NCBI GenBank assembly: GCA_022769365.1
Contig: JALEJO010000059.1
Location: forward strand, 1 to 41,423
Length of the DNA: 41,423 bases
From: Oscillospiraceae bacterium
Lineage (GTDB): Bacteria > Bacillota > Clostridia > Oscillospirales > Ruminococcaceae
Direction: 5' to 3'
Shown: piece after piece, positions 23,661-33,358 of the stretch
How the letters are laid out: each line of letters opens with the position of its first letter
How positions within the stretch are numbered: position 1 is the first letter of the stretch
Notes under the pieces: model-generated
The model's database searches: none
What the model was told of the DNA's origin: nothing
What the model saw: the letters and a program-made list of their open reading frames with translations, nothing else
Translations under genes and position numbers: made by a program

Positions 23661-24551
23661 TTAATTATTACCCATATTTTCTGATGTAGTTTCGGATGCA
23701 TTTTCAGAAGCTTCCTGCTCTGCAAGACGTTCCTGTGCCTTTTTCTTTGTATCTGCAACAAGCTGTGCAGTTCTGAAAGATACCTGATTGCTTCCGACCA
23801 TTGTCAGATAGCCTTTTGAACCATCATCAAGTTTAGCAACAGCACTTTCAGCAAGTTCAATTTTATAATCTATATCAGACCAGCTTCCTGCTTTAAAAAT
23901 AATTCTGCTGTCTATCTGTATAGTTATATTATACTTGTCTGTTATGTCTATGCTGTCTATTTTATATTTAAGGTCACTTCTTATTGCTTTTTTGAGTGCC
24001 TGAAATATCTTGTCTTTCTGACTATCTTTTGAACGAAGAGTGTCTCCGTCTTTTGTTGAAACAGGGTCAAAACCGTTTATCTGGATAACATTTCCCTGCG
24101 ACTGTTCTTTTGTTTCTATAATTTTGCCGTTTTTACTTACAGAAAGAACTCCACTATCATATGCAATATTATATGTTTCTGCACACTTTGTTACCTTAAT
24201 TTCAAGTGTATCAGGAAAATGCTTTATTATTTTTGCTGTTTCTATGTACGGAAAAGACTCAACTATTTTTCTTTCGTATTTTGAACTGTCAAGAACAAAC
24301 ATATTGTCATTCTTTTTTATTCCAGACTTTTCAATAATTTTTTCTGCACTGTAATTATCAACATTACCCGTTACATTAAAAGTTTTTATATTAAACATAA
24401 CAGTTGCAGAAAGCGTATAGAGAAGAATAAAAACAAGTACAAGTATTATAATGCCGTATATAAATCTTGGCATTTTACTCCTTCGGTTTTTCTTCCTCTT
24501 TTTATTATACGTTCGCTTTACTTCCGTCTTTTTTATATCCTTTGAATTCAT
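23661..24551 (-). CDS. ftsQ: Cell division protein FtsQ/DivIB
   Basis: A 296-residue bitopic protein of the divisome that links the FtsL-type proteins to septal wall synthesis. A basic cytoplasmic N-terminus (KKRKKNRRSK) is followed by one membrane helix (about 33-53). The POTRA domain (about 54-125) begins FNIKTFNVTGN and includes SFPYIETAKIIKHFPDTLEIKV. A beta domain and a charged tail rich in Ala, Glu and Gln come after. The ATG at 24551 lies ten bases after GGAAGGA; an in-frame TTG at 24560 is too close to that site. It lies 23 bases after murG. Confidence 0.9.
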   Translation of the reverse strand: MNSKDIKKTEVKRTYNKKRKKNRRSKMPRFIYGIIILVLVFILLYTLSATVMFNIKTFNVTGNVDNYSAEKIIEKSGIKKNDNMFVLDSSKYERKIVESFPYIETAKIIKHFPDTLEIKVTKCAETYNIAYDSGVLSVSKNGKIIETKEQSQGNVIQINGFDPVSTKDGDTLRSKDSQKDKIFQALKKAIRSDLKYKIDSIDITDKYNITIQIDSRIIFKAGSWSDIDYKIELAESAVAKLDDGSKGYLTMVGSNQVSFRTAQLVADTKKKAQERLAEQEASENASETTSENMGNN

Positions 24552-24574
24552 AAAATACAATTCCTTCCATCTGT

Positions 24575-25708
24575 TTAGGAATTATTTTTTGAAAGAACTT
24601 TTTCAATTATCTTCCATATTCTTTCGTTTGTATCTGAAATTGCAAGAGATGCTGAACATTTTGCCATCTCTCTTAATTTATCAGGGTTTTTATAGAAATC
24701 CTCAACAATCGATATAATATCTTCCGTTTTAACATCTTTCTGTTCAATAACAACTGCCGCACCTGCTTTTGCAAGCACCATAGCGTTATAATACTGATGA
24801 TTTCCTGCAACAATCGGCGATGGAATAAGTATTGCCGGTTTGCCTACTGCTTCAAGTTCTGCAAGCGTTGAAGCACCTGCTCGGCATATAACAAGGTCTG
24901 CTGCTGCAAGACAAATATCCATATCGTTTATATATTCGGATATTCTTAATCTATCGCTCTGCAATGGAATTTTATTTTCTGCCATTGCTTTTGGAAATGA
25001 ATCTCTTCCCATTTTTCCATATCCATGAATATGGTTTATTTTTAAACCTTTTTCAGTATGCCATTTTATAACTTCTTCCATACATGAATTTATGCATCCT
25101 GCTCCAAGACTTCCGCCAAATGAAAGTATGCACATAGAGTCATCAAAACCAAGCTTTGCCCTTGCTTCATCTTTATTACAACTGCAAAGTGACTCTCTTA
25201 CAGGTAAGCCTGTTACTGTGTAATCGCACTTTATTTTCATATAATCAAGTGCTTCTTTAACTGTAAGCATAACGTGGTCAACTTCCTTTGCAAGAAGTTT
25301 ATTTGTAACGCCCGGAAATGCATTCTGTTCGTGTATTATAGTAGGTATACCGAGTTTTGCCGCCATTCTTATTATAGGCCCTGCAACATATCCGCCTGTT
25401 CCTATTGCAATGTCAGGCTGAAAATTCTTTATAATCTGTTTTGCTCTTTTGCTTGAATTTGCAAGATACCAAAGTGCTTTTACATTTCTTTTTATATTTT
25501 TAGGTGTAAGTTTTCTTTGAAATCCTGCTATTTTTATTGTTTCAAGTCTGTAACCTGCCTGTGGAACGAGTTTTGCTTCCATTCCGTTTGGAGTTCCTGC
25601 AAACAAAAATTCCGCATCAGGTCTGTGCTGTTTTATTATCTGTGCAATTGCCAGGGCAGGGTTTATATGTCCACCTGTTCCTCCGCCTGCAAGTAAAACT
25701 TTAAGCAT
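24575..25708 (-). CDS. murG: UDP-GlcNAc-undecaprenyl-pyrophosphoryl-MurNAc-pentapeptide transferase MurG
   Basis: A 377-residue GT28 glycosyltransferase that adds GlcNAc to lipid I to give lipid II at the inner face of the membrane. The N-terminal G-loop is LLAGGGTGGHINPALAIA (5-22), and GTGGYVAGP and HEQNAFPG follow. The C-terminal UDP-GlcNAc site has SFGGSLGA and RAGASTLAELEAVGKPAILIPSP. Length and motifs are complete. It sits between ftsW and ftsQ, as is usual in dcw clusters. Confidence 0.97.
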   Translation of the reverse strand: MLKVLLAGGGTGGHINPALAIAQIIKQHRPDAEFLFAGTPNGMEAKLVPQAGYRLETIKIAGFQRKLTPKNIKRNVKALWYLANSSKRAKQIIKNFQPDIAIGTGGYVAGPIIRMAAKLGIPTIIHEQNAFPGVTNKLLAKEVDHVMLTVKEALDYMKIKCDYTVTGLPVRESLCSCNKDEARAKLGFDDSMCILSFGGSLGAGCINSCMEEVIKWHTEKGLKINHIHGYGKMGRDSFPKAMAENKIPLQSDRLRISEYINDMDICLAAADLVICRAGASTLAELEAVGKPAILIPSPIVAGNHQYYNAMVLAKAGAAVVIEQKDVKTEDIISIVEDFYKNPDKLREMAKCSASLAISDTNERIWKIIEKVLSKNNS

Positions 25709-25735
25709 TTGTCTTTCCTCTCTGTTCTCTGTAAT

Positions 25736-27013
25736 TTATGCATCCATCTTTACATAATCATCAGGTTTGCCGCCCTTTGAATTGTTTTCTGATGAAGTCT
25801 TACCTGATTTATTTTTATTAGGTTCAGGTCTATACCTTTTTCTTGATATATTCAGAACTATTCCCATTTCGCTAAGCTGTAAAAGAAGTGCTGTACCGCC
25901 ATAGCTGAAAAATGGTAAACTGATACCTGTATTCATAATAAAACCGCTTACAACCGCAATATTAAGCAATGCCTGAATACCTATATGCATTGTAAGACCA
26001 ACTGCAACAAGCATACCGAATTTGTCCTGTGCTCTTTTGGCAATGTATATTCCTCTGAAAACAAGAAGAACAAAAAGCAATATAACTGTTAAAGCACCAA
26101 CGAAACCAAGTTCTTCACATACTATTGAAAATACAAAGTCGTTTTTTGATTCAGGAAGATAAAGATATTTTTGTCTTGACTCACCAAGTCCGAGTCCGAA
26201 AAATCCGCCTGAACCTATTGCAATTAAAGACTGTGCCGACTGCCAACTGTCGCCCTGAATATCCGAAAACGGGTCAAGCCAAACTTTTATTCTGACCATA
26301 AAATATCCATAGCCTTCAACTAAAAGTTTGTATAAAACCATTCCGACTATTCCTGCCACTCCGACAAGTCCCACAACTATCATATGCCATATTTTTGTTC
26401 CGCCTATAAACATAAGCACTATGCAAAGAAAACTTATTATAATGGTAGCTGAAAGGTGTGGCTGCATCATAAGAAGAACAGCAACAATTCCAAGCAATGC
26501 CATATAAGGAAGTATTCCATATTTTACGGTATTCATTCGGTCATAGTTTCTTTCTATGAGATATGAATACATTATTACTATACCTATTTTCATAAGTTCG
26601 GAAGGCTGAAACTGGAAAACACCAAGGTTTATCCATCTTTGTGCACCACCGTCCGTTGTACCAATTATAAGTACAAGTATAAGGAAAAACAAAGGTATTA
26701 TATACGCTGAAATTGCAATTGCGGGTGTTTTATATATCTGATAATCAATTTTACTGAATATATACATCAAAATAAGTCCGCCTGCTGCGAACATTGCCTG
26801 CCTTGATGCATAATATGAGCCTTCTTTGCCTTCACTTATCGCCCAGGCATAACTTGCTGAAAACATCATTATTATACCTATAACAAGAAGAGAGAAAACA
26901 GTTAAAAGAAAAACATAATCGCAATCGCCTTTTATGGTTCTTTCTCTTTTTCTTCGTTTTGTTACAGGTTTTTTCTTTACTGTATTTGTCTTTTTTACAG
27001 TAGCCTCTGGCAT
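25736..27013 (-). CDS. ftsW: SEDS-family septal peptidoglycan polymerase FtsW
   Basis: A 425-residue SEDS glycosyltransferase that polymerises lipid II at the septum together with its cognate class B PBP. About ten membrane segments are visible. Family features include MMFSASYAWA, QRWINLGVFQFQPSE, RIKVWLDPF with GDSWQSAQSLIAIGSGGFFGLGLG, and NTGISLPFFSYGG. Both termini are Lys/Arg- and Ser/Asn-rich and cytoplasmic. The mid-dcw position also fits SpoVE, the sporulation paralogue, which cannot be told apart here. The ATG follows GGAGG. Confidence 0.93.
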   Translation of the reverse strand: MPEATVKKTNTVKKKPVTKRRKRERTIKGDCDYVFLLTVFSLLVIGIIMMFSASYAWAISEGKEGSYYASRQAMFAAGGLILMYIFSKIDYQIYKTPAIAISAYIIPLFFLILVLIIGTTDGGAQRWINLGVFQFQPSELMKIGIVIMYSYLIERNYDRMNTVKYGILPYMALLGIVAVLLMMQPHLSATIIISFLCIVLMFIGGTKIWHMIVVGLVGVAGIVGMVLYKLLVEGYGYFMVRIKVWLDPFSDIQGDSWQSAQSLIAIGSGGFFGLGLGESRQKYLYLPESKNDFVFSIVCEELGFVGALTVILLFVLLVFRGIYIAKRAQDKFGMLVAVGLTMHIGIQALLNIAVVSGFIMNTGISLPFFSYGGTALLLQLSEMGIVLNISRKRYRPEPNKNKSGKTSSENNSKGGKPDDYVKMDA

Positions 27014-27029
27014 TTTATGCCTCCTAACT

Positions 27030-28094
27030 TTATCTTGTCATTATAAGAAGAACAACTCCTGCTGCACCAAAAACAAGTGCTGTCAAAGAAAATGTAATGC
27101 AGATTTTATATTCACTGAATCCGCTGAGTTCAAAATGATGATGTATAGGTGTCATTTTGAAAATTCTCTTGCCTTTTCCCTTTTCACCCGTTGCTTTAAA
27201 ATGCTTTTTTGCTGTATATTTGAAATATGTAACCTGAATTACAACTGAAAGTGCTTCACATATAAATACTATTGCAGCAAGTATAAGCACAAGATGCTGA
27301 TGAAGTACAATTCCGACTGATGTTACTGCCGCACCAAGATACATTGAACCTGTATCACCCATAAAACATTTTGCCGGGTGGAAATTCCACATAAGGAATC
27401 CTAAAATACCGCCTGCAAGGGCTGCTGTAAATATCGACATGTTATAGATATGAAGAACATTTGCACACATATAGAAACATATCATTGTTATAAATGATAT
27501 GCAGCCGCAAAGACCATCAACACCATCTGTTAAATTAACCGCATTTGTCAAATAAATCATCACTATTATCATTAACGGATAATAGAAAATTCCTATATCA
27601 AAACTTACAAATGATAAATCTATTTTTGTATTTTTGTCACCTAAAAGATAAAGCATGAAAAGAAAAGCCGCTGAAAAAATAACCTGAAGTATAACTTTCT
27701 GATATGCTTTAAGTCCAAGATTATGTTTCTTTGAAACTTTTATAAAGTCATCTATAAAACCTATAAGAGAAAAAGAAAGACAATATAAAATACAGGCTGC
27801 AAGCTGCCATACAGCGTTCATCTGTGACTGTGTTTCTTCAACTGTTATTGCACCTGATGAAAAATTCTTCATTAATACAAATCCCACAAGAGATGCTGCA
27901 ATACTTCCTGTTATGAAAAGGAATCCGCCCATTGTTGGAGTTCCCTGTTTCTTTTCGTGCCATTTTGGTCCGAATTCTGTTTTTATAGGCTGACCAAAGT
28001 GCATTTTTCTTAAAAAAGGAACAAGCCATGCACCCATTACTCCTGATATAACAAGAGATGTGAACATTGTTACCAAAATAATCCAGTTTTTCAT
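27030..28094 (-). CDS. mraY: Phospho-N-acetylmuramoyl-pentapeptide transferase MraY
   Basis: A 354-residue integral membrane enzyme that transfers phospho-MurNAc-pentapeptide to undecaprenyl phosphate, making lipid I. About ten membrane helices are visible. The conserved cytosolic loops are present: GTPTMGG near residue 52, the Asp-rich FIDDFIKV loop, NLTDGVDGL, and the late MTPIHHHFELSG signature. It lies between murF and ftsW with gaps of under 20 bases, so it is translated as part of the long operon. Confidence 0.97.
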   Translation of the reverse strand: MKNWIILVTMFTSLVISGVMGAWLVPFLRKMHFGQPIKTEFGPKWHEKKQGTPTMGGFLFITGSIAASLVGFVLMKNFSSGAITVEETQSQMNAVWQLAACILYCLSFSLIGFIDDFIKVSKKHNLGLKAYQKVILQVIFSAAFLFMLYLLGDKNTKIDLSFVSFDIGIFYYPLMIIVMIYLTNAVNLTDGVDGLCGCISFITMICFYMCANVLHIYNMSIFTAALAGGILGFLMWNFHPAKCFMGDTGSMYLGAAVTSVGIVLHQHLVLILAAIVFICEALSVVIQVTYFKYTAKKHFKATGEKGKGKRIFKMTPIHHHFELSGFSEYKICITFSLTALVFGAAGVVLLIMTR

Positions 28095-28106
28095 ATTTAC
28101 TCTCCC

Positions 28107-29456
28107 TTATTCATATATTCTTTCAACGCATTTTTCAAGATGAATACCACGGCTTGCCTTGAAAAGTATTGCATCATTTGATTTTATGTATTTACATATC
28201 ATTCTGCAAAGTTCTTCCATATCGCAAGTGTGATAAACATCAACGCCAAGAAGTGCCGCTCTTTTTGCAATATAAACAGAATTTTTTCCGTAACAGAAAA
28301 GCTTATTTATTCCGCTTTCAGCCGCCATATCTCCAACAAGTGTATGGAGTTGTTTTGCCATATCGCCAAGTTCAAGCATATCGCCAAGTACTGCTATTTT
28401 TCTTCCGCTGCATTCAAGTCCTCTTAAAACAAGAAGAGATGCTCTCATAGAGTCAGGACTTGCATTATAGCAGTCCATTATAACAGTCTGTTCACCTTTT
28501 TTAATTATATTCTGTCTCATTGCTTCAGGTTTATACATACAGAAAGCATCTGCCATTTCTGTTGATGAAACTCCTGCAAGTTTGCCGACTGCAAAGGCAG
28601 CAAGTGCATTCATTATATTATGTTCACCAGGAGAAGGAAGCCTTATTTCTGTTTTTCCTGATTCTGTGCATATTGTAAAAAGTGACTCGCCTCTGCGTTC
28701 TATTATACCTTCAGCACGAATATCTGCCTGATTGTTTTTTATTCCATATGTCACAATTCTTCTGTTGCTGAGCTTTTTAGGAAGATTTTTTAAATATGGG
28801 TCATCTGCATTTACAACAAGCGGTGCATCTGCTGACATACCATCGAGTATTTCAAGTTTTGCCTTTAAAATACCCTCCTGATTTTTAAGATTTTCAATGT
28901 GTGAATATCCTATATTTGTTATAACACCTATTCTTGGGCTTGCCGTTTTACTTAAAACACTTATTTCTCCAAAGTGCGACATTCCCATTTCAATTACAGC
29001 CGCTTCATATGTGCTGTCAAGATTTAAGAGTGTTTTTGGCAAACCTATATGATTATTAAGATTTCCCTGTGTTTTAAGCGTTTTATACTTTGATGACAGT
29101 ACAAGTGCTATCATTTCCTTTGTTGTTGTTTTGCCAACACTTCCTGTTACTCCGACAAGTATAGGGTTGAATTTTTTTCTGTAATATGCGGCTATTTTAA
29201 GGAGTGCAAAATTTGTATCTTTTACAACAATACAAGGAACACCTATAATCTCTCTGTTTGTTACAGCCGCTGCTGCACCCTCTGCAACTGCTTTTGCTGC
29301 AAAGTCATTACCATCAAAGTTATCGCCTGTGAGTGCTATAAAAAGACATCCTTTTGTAAGCTTTCTTGTGTCTGTTGAAATGTCTGTTATTTCACAGTCG
29401 ATTGATATGTTTCCGCCGACAACATCAGCTATTTCACTTAATCTCATTGCTTCCAT
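28107..29456 (-). CDS. murF: UDP-MurNAc-tripeptide--D-alanyl-D-alanine ligase
   Basis: A 449-residue Mur ligase that adds D-Ala-D-Ala to the UDP-MurNAc tripeptide using ATP. Domain order is typical: N-terminal UDP-binding domain (through about 95), ATP loop GVTGSVGKTTTKEM, NNHIGLPKTLL, EMGMSHFGEI, and the C-terminal domain with YNASPDSMRASL and LGDMLELG. The ATG at 29456 stands eight bases after GGATGGAG. An in-frame ATG at 29474 is the first codon of that sequence and lacks a site of its own. Confidence 0.95.
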   Translation of the reverse strand: MEAMRLSEIADVVGGNISIDCEITDISTDTRKLTKGCLFIALTGDNFDGNDFAAKAVAEGAAAAVTNREIIGVPCIVVKDTNFALLKIAAYYRKKFNPILVGVTGSVGKTTTKEMIALVLSSKYKTLKTQGNLNNHIGLPKTLLNLDSTYEAAVIEMGMSHFGEISVLSKTASPRIGVITNIGYSHIENLKNQEGILKAKLEILDGMSADAPLVVNADDPYLKNLPKKLSNRRIVTYGIKNNQADIRAEGIIERRGESLFTICTESGKTEIRLPSPGEHNIMNALAAFAVGKLAGVSSTEMADAFCMYKPEAMRQNIIKKGEQTVIMDCYNASPDSMRASLLVLRGLECSGRKIAVLGDMLELGDMAKQLHTLVGDMAAESGINKLFCYGKNSVYIAKRAALLGVDVYHTCDMEELCRMICKYIKSNDAILFKASRGIHLEKCVERIYE

Positions 29457-29483
29457 TTTGTTTTCTCCATCCATTCATAAAAA

Positions 29484-30917
29484 TTAGTTCAGTCTTTCAA
29501 GTCCTTCTTTTACTATTTCCCTTTCGTCCATATGTATATGAACATTATTTTTGAGTATCTGATAATCTTCATGTCCTTTTCCTGCAAGAACAATTACATC
29601 GCCTTTTTTAGCAATTTCAAGTGCCTTGTAAATTGCTTCTCTTCTGTCGGCAACTGTTATGTATTCTGTACTGCTGTCAGCACCTGCAAGAATGTCATTT
29701 ATAATATCAAGAGGTTCTTCATCTCTTGGATTATCTGAAGTAACTATAACAAGATCTGCATACTTTTCAGCCGCTTTCATCATCTTAGGACGCTTTGTTT
29801 TATCTCTGTTTCCGCCGCAGCCGAACAGGCATATAAGTCTGCCTTCTGTGTATTCCTTAACACTTTTTAAAATATTTTCTATTGCATCAGGCGTATGTGC
29901 ATAATCACATATAACAGAAAAATCTCTGCCTGTTGGAATAGTTTCGCATCTTCCCTTTACACCCTGACAGTCTGCAACTGCCGCAAGTATCTTTTCAATA
30001 GAAAATCCTAAAATAAGGCAAGCTGCAATTGCTGAAGTAACGTTTGAAACATTAAAAGAACCAAGCATCTGCATATTTACCATATATGATTTTTCATCTG
30101 CACAGAACCAGAAACTTGTTCCGTCTGCACGAAGTTTAATCGCATCAGCGTGGAAATCAGCTTTATTCTGTATGCTGTACGTATATTTTTTACAGTCAAG
30201 TTCCCTGTAAAGTCTTACACCATACTCATCATCTGCATTGCATACAGCCGCATCACATTTTTTGAAAAGCAATTTCTTTGCCTGATAATAGTTTTCCATA
30301 GTCTTATGGTAATCAAGATGGTCTTGTGTGAGGTTTGTAAATATCGCAACATCAAAATGTGACGGACCTATTCTTTTTTGCACAAGTCCGAATGATGAAA
30401 CTTCCATAACTGCATACTCACAGCCCTCTTTTACCATCATATCAAGTATCTGCATAAAATCGTAAACAAAAGGGGTTGTGTTGGCTGTTTCAACAACTCT
30501 GTCGCCTATTTCGTTTTGAATAGTTCCCATAAGACCTGTTTTGTGTCCGCAAAGTTCTATTATGTGCTTTATAACTTTTGTTGTTGTTGTTTTTCCATTC
30601 GTTCCTGTCACACCAATAAGCTTTATTTTCTTTTCAGGATGACTGAACCAGGCTGCACACGCATATCCATATGAATCTCTTGTATCTTCGACGAGTATCT
30701 GTTTTTCACCAAGTCCTAAATCTCTTTCGCATACAACAGCTGCTGCACCCTTTTCAAGAACATCTTTTGCAACGCTGTGGCCGTCAAATTTTTCACCTTT
30801 TATACAAAAGAAAAGTGTATCAGGTATTATTTTTCTTGAATCATCTGTTATTGATGCAATATTTATATCATTTTCAGATGATACTTCTTTACCTTCAAAT
30901 AATTCGCTGAGTTTCAT
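29484..30917 (-). CDS. murE: UDP-MurNAc-L-Ala-D-Glu--meso-2,6-diaminopimelate ligase
   Basis: A 477-residue Mur ligase that adds the third residue of the stem peptide. The ATP loop GVTGTNGKTTTTK is near 103-115, followed by NTTPF, EVSSFGLVQKRI and FTNLTQDHLDYH. The residue-3 specificity motif is DNPRDE, at about 395. DNPR is the signature of meso-diaminopimelate ligases, so the cell wall should be of the meso-DAP type. The ATG has AAGGAGGA. It lies 13 bases after ftsI. Confidence 0.97.
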   Translation of the reverse strand: MKLSELFEGKEVSSENDINIASITDDSRKIIPDTLFFCIKGEKFDGHSVAKDVLEKGAAAVVCERDLGLGEKQILVEDTRDSYGYACAAWFSHPEKKIKLIGVTGTNGKTTTTKVIKHIIELCGHKTGLMGTIQNEIGDRVVETANTTPFVYDFMQILDMMVKEGCEYAVMEVSSFGLVQKRIGPSHFDVAIFTNLTQDHLDYHKTMENYYQAKKLLFKKCDAAVCNADDEYGVRLYRELDCKKYTYSIQNKADFHADAIKLRADGTSFWFCADEKSYMVNMQMLGSFNVSNVTSAIAACLILGFSIEKILAAVADCQGVKGRCETIPTGRDFSVICDYAHTPDAIENILKSVKEYTEGRLICLFGCGGNRDKTKRPKMMKAAEKYADLVIVTSDNPRDEEPLDIINDILAGADSSTEYITVADRREAIYKALEIAKKGDVIVLAGKGHEDYQILKNNVHIHMDEREIVKEGLERLN

Positions 30918-30930
30918 TTTGTCATCCTCC

Positions 30931-33306
30931 TTAATCTGCTACATATTCATCATTATTCACTGCATTTGAATCGCCATTATCATTTTCATCTGATGAACTT
31001 CCCGTTCCAAGCGTAAGTGAAAGAACTGTTCCTTTATTTGTTTCTGTTCCTGACTCAATACTTTGTGATGTTACAACAAGTTCTGAATCTGAATTTCCAA
31101 CATCGGATATAAACATATTAAGTCCGTTATCATATATAAGCGATTTTGCAGCTGTCAAAGTCATTCCAACAACATTCGGAACTGTTGTTGTTTCAACTTC
31201 GCTCTCTCCTGTATAAAGTATAACACTTCCGCCTGTTACAAAAACAGAACCTGATGAAGGTGACTGTTTTGAAACATAATCGCCATCGCCTATAACTTTA
31301 TATGAAATATCTGAGTCAGCAAGAATTTCCTGTGCATCAGTAAGATTCATATCAGAAACTGAAGGAACTTGTGTTGTAAGTGAAGAATAATCTGAATCGC
31401 TGTATTCAGGGTAATATCCAATATATGGAAGAACTTCTTCAAGTACTTTTGTTGCACAAGTCACAACAACCTGTGCACCATAGTATCCAATGCTTTTATC
31501 AGGTTCATCTGCAAGTATAAGCATAACTATTTCAGGGTCATCAGCCGGTGCAAAACAGCAATATGAAGCAACATACTGCATCGCAGCTTCGTTTTCAATA
31601 TCGTACATATCATTTTTCTGTGATGTACCTGTTTTACCACCTATTTTGTATCCTGCAATGTATGAATTGCTCTTTGGAGAATCTTCAACGACATTTTCAA
31701 GAATACTTCTCATCTTTTCAGATGTTTCTTTTGAAATAACCTGACGTTTAACATTTTTTGTGTTTTTCTTTACAGTGTTTCCATCACTGTCTTTTATTTC
31801 TCCAACAACATAAGGTGTAACAAGTTCTCCGCCATTTATTATTGCAGCATATCCTGTTATCATCTGAATTGCTGAAAGCTTTGTTGACTGTCCGAAAGAT
31901 TCAGAAGCAAGTTCAACAGCTCCAAGTGAATCATAATCATAGAAAAGTGAACCCGACTCACCAGGGAGGTCTATTCCTGTTTTTTCATTTAATCCGAAAC
32001 TTCTGAAATACTGATCAAATGCAGTGTCGCCTAATTTAAATGCAATATCTATAAAAGCAGGGTTACACGAATTTGTCATAGCCTGCTGGAACGTTTCTGT
32101 TCCATGTCCTGATCTGTGTGAACACCGAAGTTCCGCATCCATTACCTTTGTTGAACCGGTACACGTATATGAATATGTATCAGGGTCAACTGCATTTTCT
32201 TCAAGTGCAGCCGCCGCTGTGAAAGATTTAAAAACAGAACCAGGTGTATATATTTCCTGAACAGCCTTGTTCTTCCACTGTCCTTCTCTTGCTTCCGCAT
32301 ATGCATCGTCATATTCCTGACCTGTAAGCAATGAAAGTTCTTCAGCTTTTTTGCTGTCGTATATCGTTGAAGGGTCATTTAAGTCAAATCCCGGACAGCT
32401 TGCCATAGCATAAATTGCACCTGTTTTTGCATTCATTATAATTCCGCAGGCACGCTCATGAACATTAAAATCTTCACACATATCTTCAAGATTTTTTTCA
32501 AGATAATACTGCATTGTTATATCAATTGTAAGGTAAAGGTCATCACCATTTATTGCATCATATGTCTGTGCATCTCTGTACGGCATAACATTTCCGTTTG
32601 CATCTTTTGCAGAAAGAACTCTACCATCTGTTCCTGCAAGATAATTATCATAATAGCTTTCAATACCATACTGACCATCACCTGATGCATTTGTAAAGCC
32701 TATAACAGCCGCCGCAAGTTCATTCTGTGTATAATATCTTTTTGTGTCAGACTCTGTATTTATACACGAAAGACCTATGTTATCCATATATGCAAGTATT
32801 TCATCTGCATCAGGTTTTTCAACCTGCTTTTTAAGAACTACATACTTTGAATCCTTGTTTATTGCCTCAACTATTTCATCTGTTGAAATTGATAACTTTT
32901 CTGAAAGATAAGTTATAAGTTCATTCTGAAGCTGAGTTGTGTCAACATATCCTTTTGGTGTTCCGTCTTTTGATTTATTCTGACTAAGAATCTGTTTGTT
33001 ATTTTTCTCAATTTTTTCTATTTGTGTTCTGTAAAGAGAAGGATCTATATAAACTTTATAAACAGTTGCACTCCACGCAAGAGGTGTACCGTTTTTATCG
33101 TAAATTGCACCTCTTTCAGCTGGTATGCTTATATTACCGAAATGTCTTTCGTTTGCACGTGCAACATATATATCGTGATCAATAACAGAAATTTTAAAAA
33201 GATGACAAACAAGAAGTGCCGCAAATATTACTGTAAATACAAAAACGAGAACGTAGGAACGGCTTCTCATACTCTTGTTTGGCTGACGTTTTGTTTTAAG
33301 ATTCAT
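30931..33306 (-). CDS. ftsI: Class B penicillin-binding protein with PASTA repeats (FtsI/SpoVD type)
   Basis: A 791-residue septal transpeptidase that crosslinks new wall with FtsW. A cytoplasmic tail and one membrane helix (about 19-38) come first. The dimerisation domain follows (IPAERGAIYDKNG, about 62-74). The transpeptidase domain has SVFK (Ser357, Lys360), SCN (413-415) and KTG (558-560). Two PASTA repeats occupy roughly 650-770, beginning VPSVSDMNLTDAQEIL and VPNVVGMTLTAAKSLI. The tail is Asp/Asn-rich. The ATG at 33306 follows AGGAGG; upstream in-frame codons run through the ribosome-binding site. SpoVD is the alternative identity. Confidence 0.93.
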   Translation of the reverse strand: MNLKTKRQPNKSMRSRSYVLVFVFTVIFAALLVCHLFKISVIDHDIYVARANERHFGNISIPAERGAIYDKNGTPLAWSATVYKVYIDPSLYRTQIEKIEKNNKQILSQNKSKDGTPKGYVDTTQLQNELITYLSEKLSISTDEIVEAINKDSKYVVLKKQVEKPDADEILAYMDNIGLSCINTESDTKRYYTQNELAAAVIGFTNASGDGQYGIESYYDNYLAGTDGRVLSAKDANGNVMPYRDAQTYDAINGDDLYLTIDITMQYYLEKNLEDMCEDFNVHERACGIIMNAKTGAIYAMASCPGFDLNDPSTIYDSKKAEELSLLTGQEYDDAYAEAREGQWKNKAVQEIYTPGSVFKSFTAAAALEENAVDPDTYSYTCTGSTKVMDAELRCSHRSGHGTETFQQAMTNSCNPAFIDIAFKLGDTAFDQYFRSFGLNEKTGIDLPGESGSLFYDYDSLGAVELASESFGQSTKLSAIQMITGYAAIINGGELVTPYVVGEIKDSDGNTVKKNTKNVKRQVISKETSEKMRSILENVVEDSPKSNSYIAGYKIGGKTGTSQKNDMYDIENEAAMQYVASYCCFAPADDPEIVMLILADEPDKSIGYYGAQVVVTCATKVLEEVLPYIGYYPEYSDSDYSSLTTQVPSVSDMNLTDAQEILADSDISYKVIGDGDYVSKQSPSSGSVFVTGGSVILYTGESEVETTTVPNVVGMTLTAAKSLIYDNGLNMFISDVGNSDSELVVTSQSIESGTETNKGTVLSLTLGTGSSSDENDNGDSNAVNNDEYVAD

Positions 33307-33325
33307 AAATTCCTCCTGATAAAAC

Positions 33326-33358
33326 AAAAGGGCAGGGACACTCCTTTAGTTCCCCACC
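33326..33358 (-). terminator. Intrinsic terminator immediately upstream of ftsI
   Basis: An eight-pair GC-rich stem (33331-33338 with 33351-33358, two G-U) is followed on the minus strand by CTTTTGTTTT. That run abuts the ftsI ribosome-binding site. It either ends the structured RNA upstream or attenuates ftsI and everything after it. Confidence 0.75.
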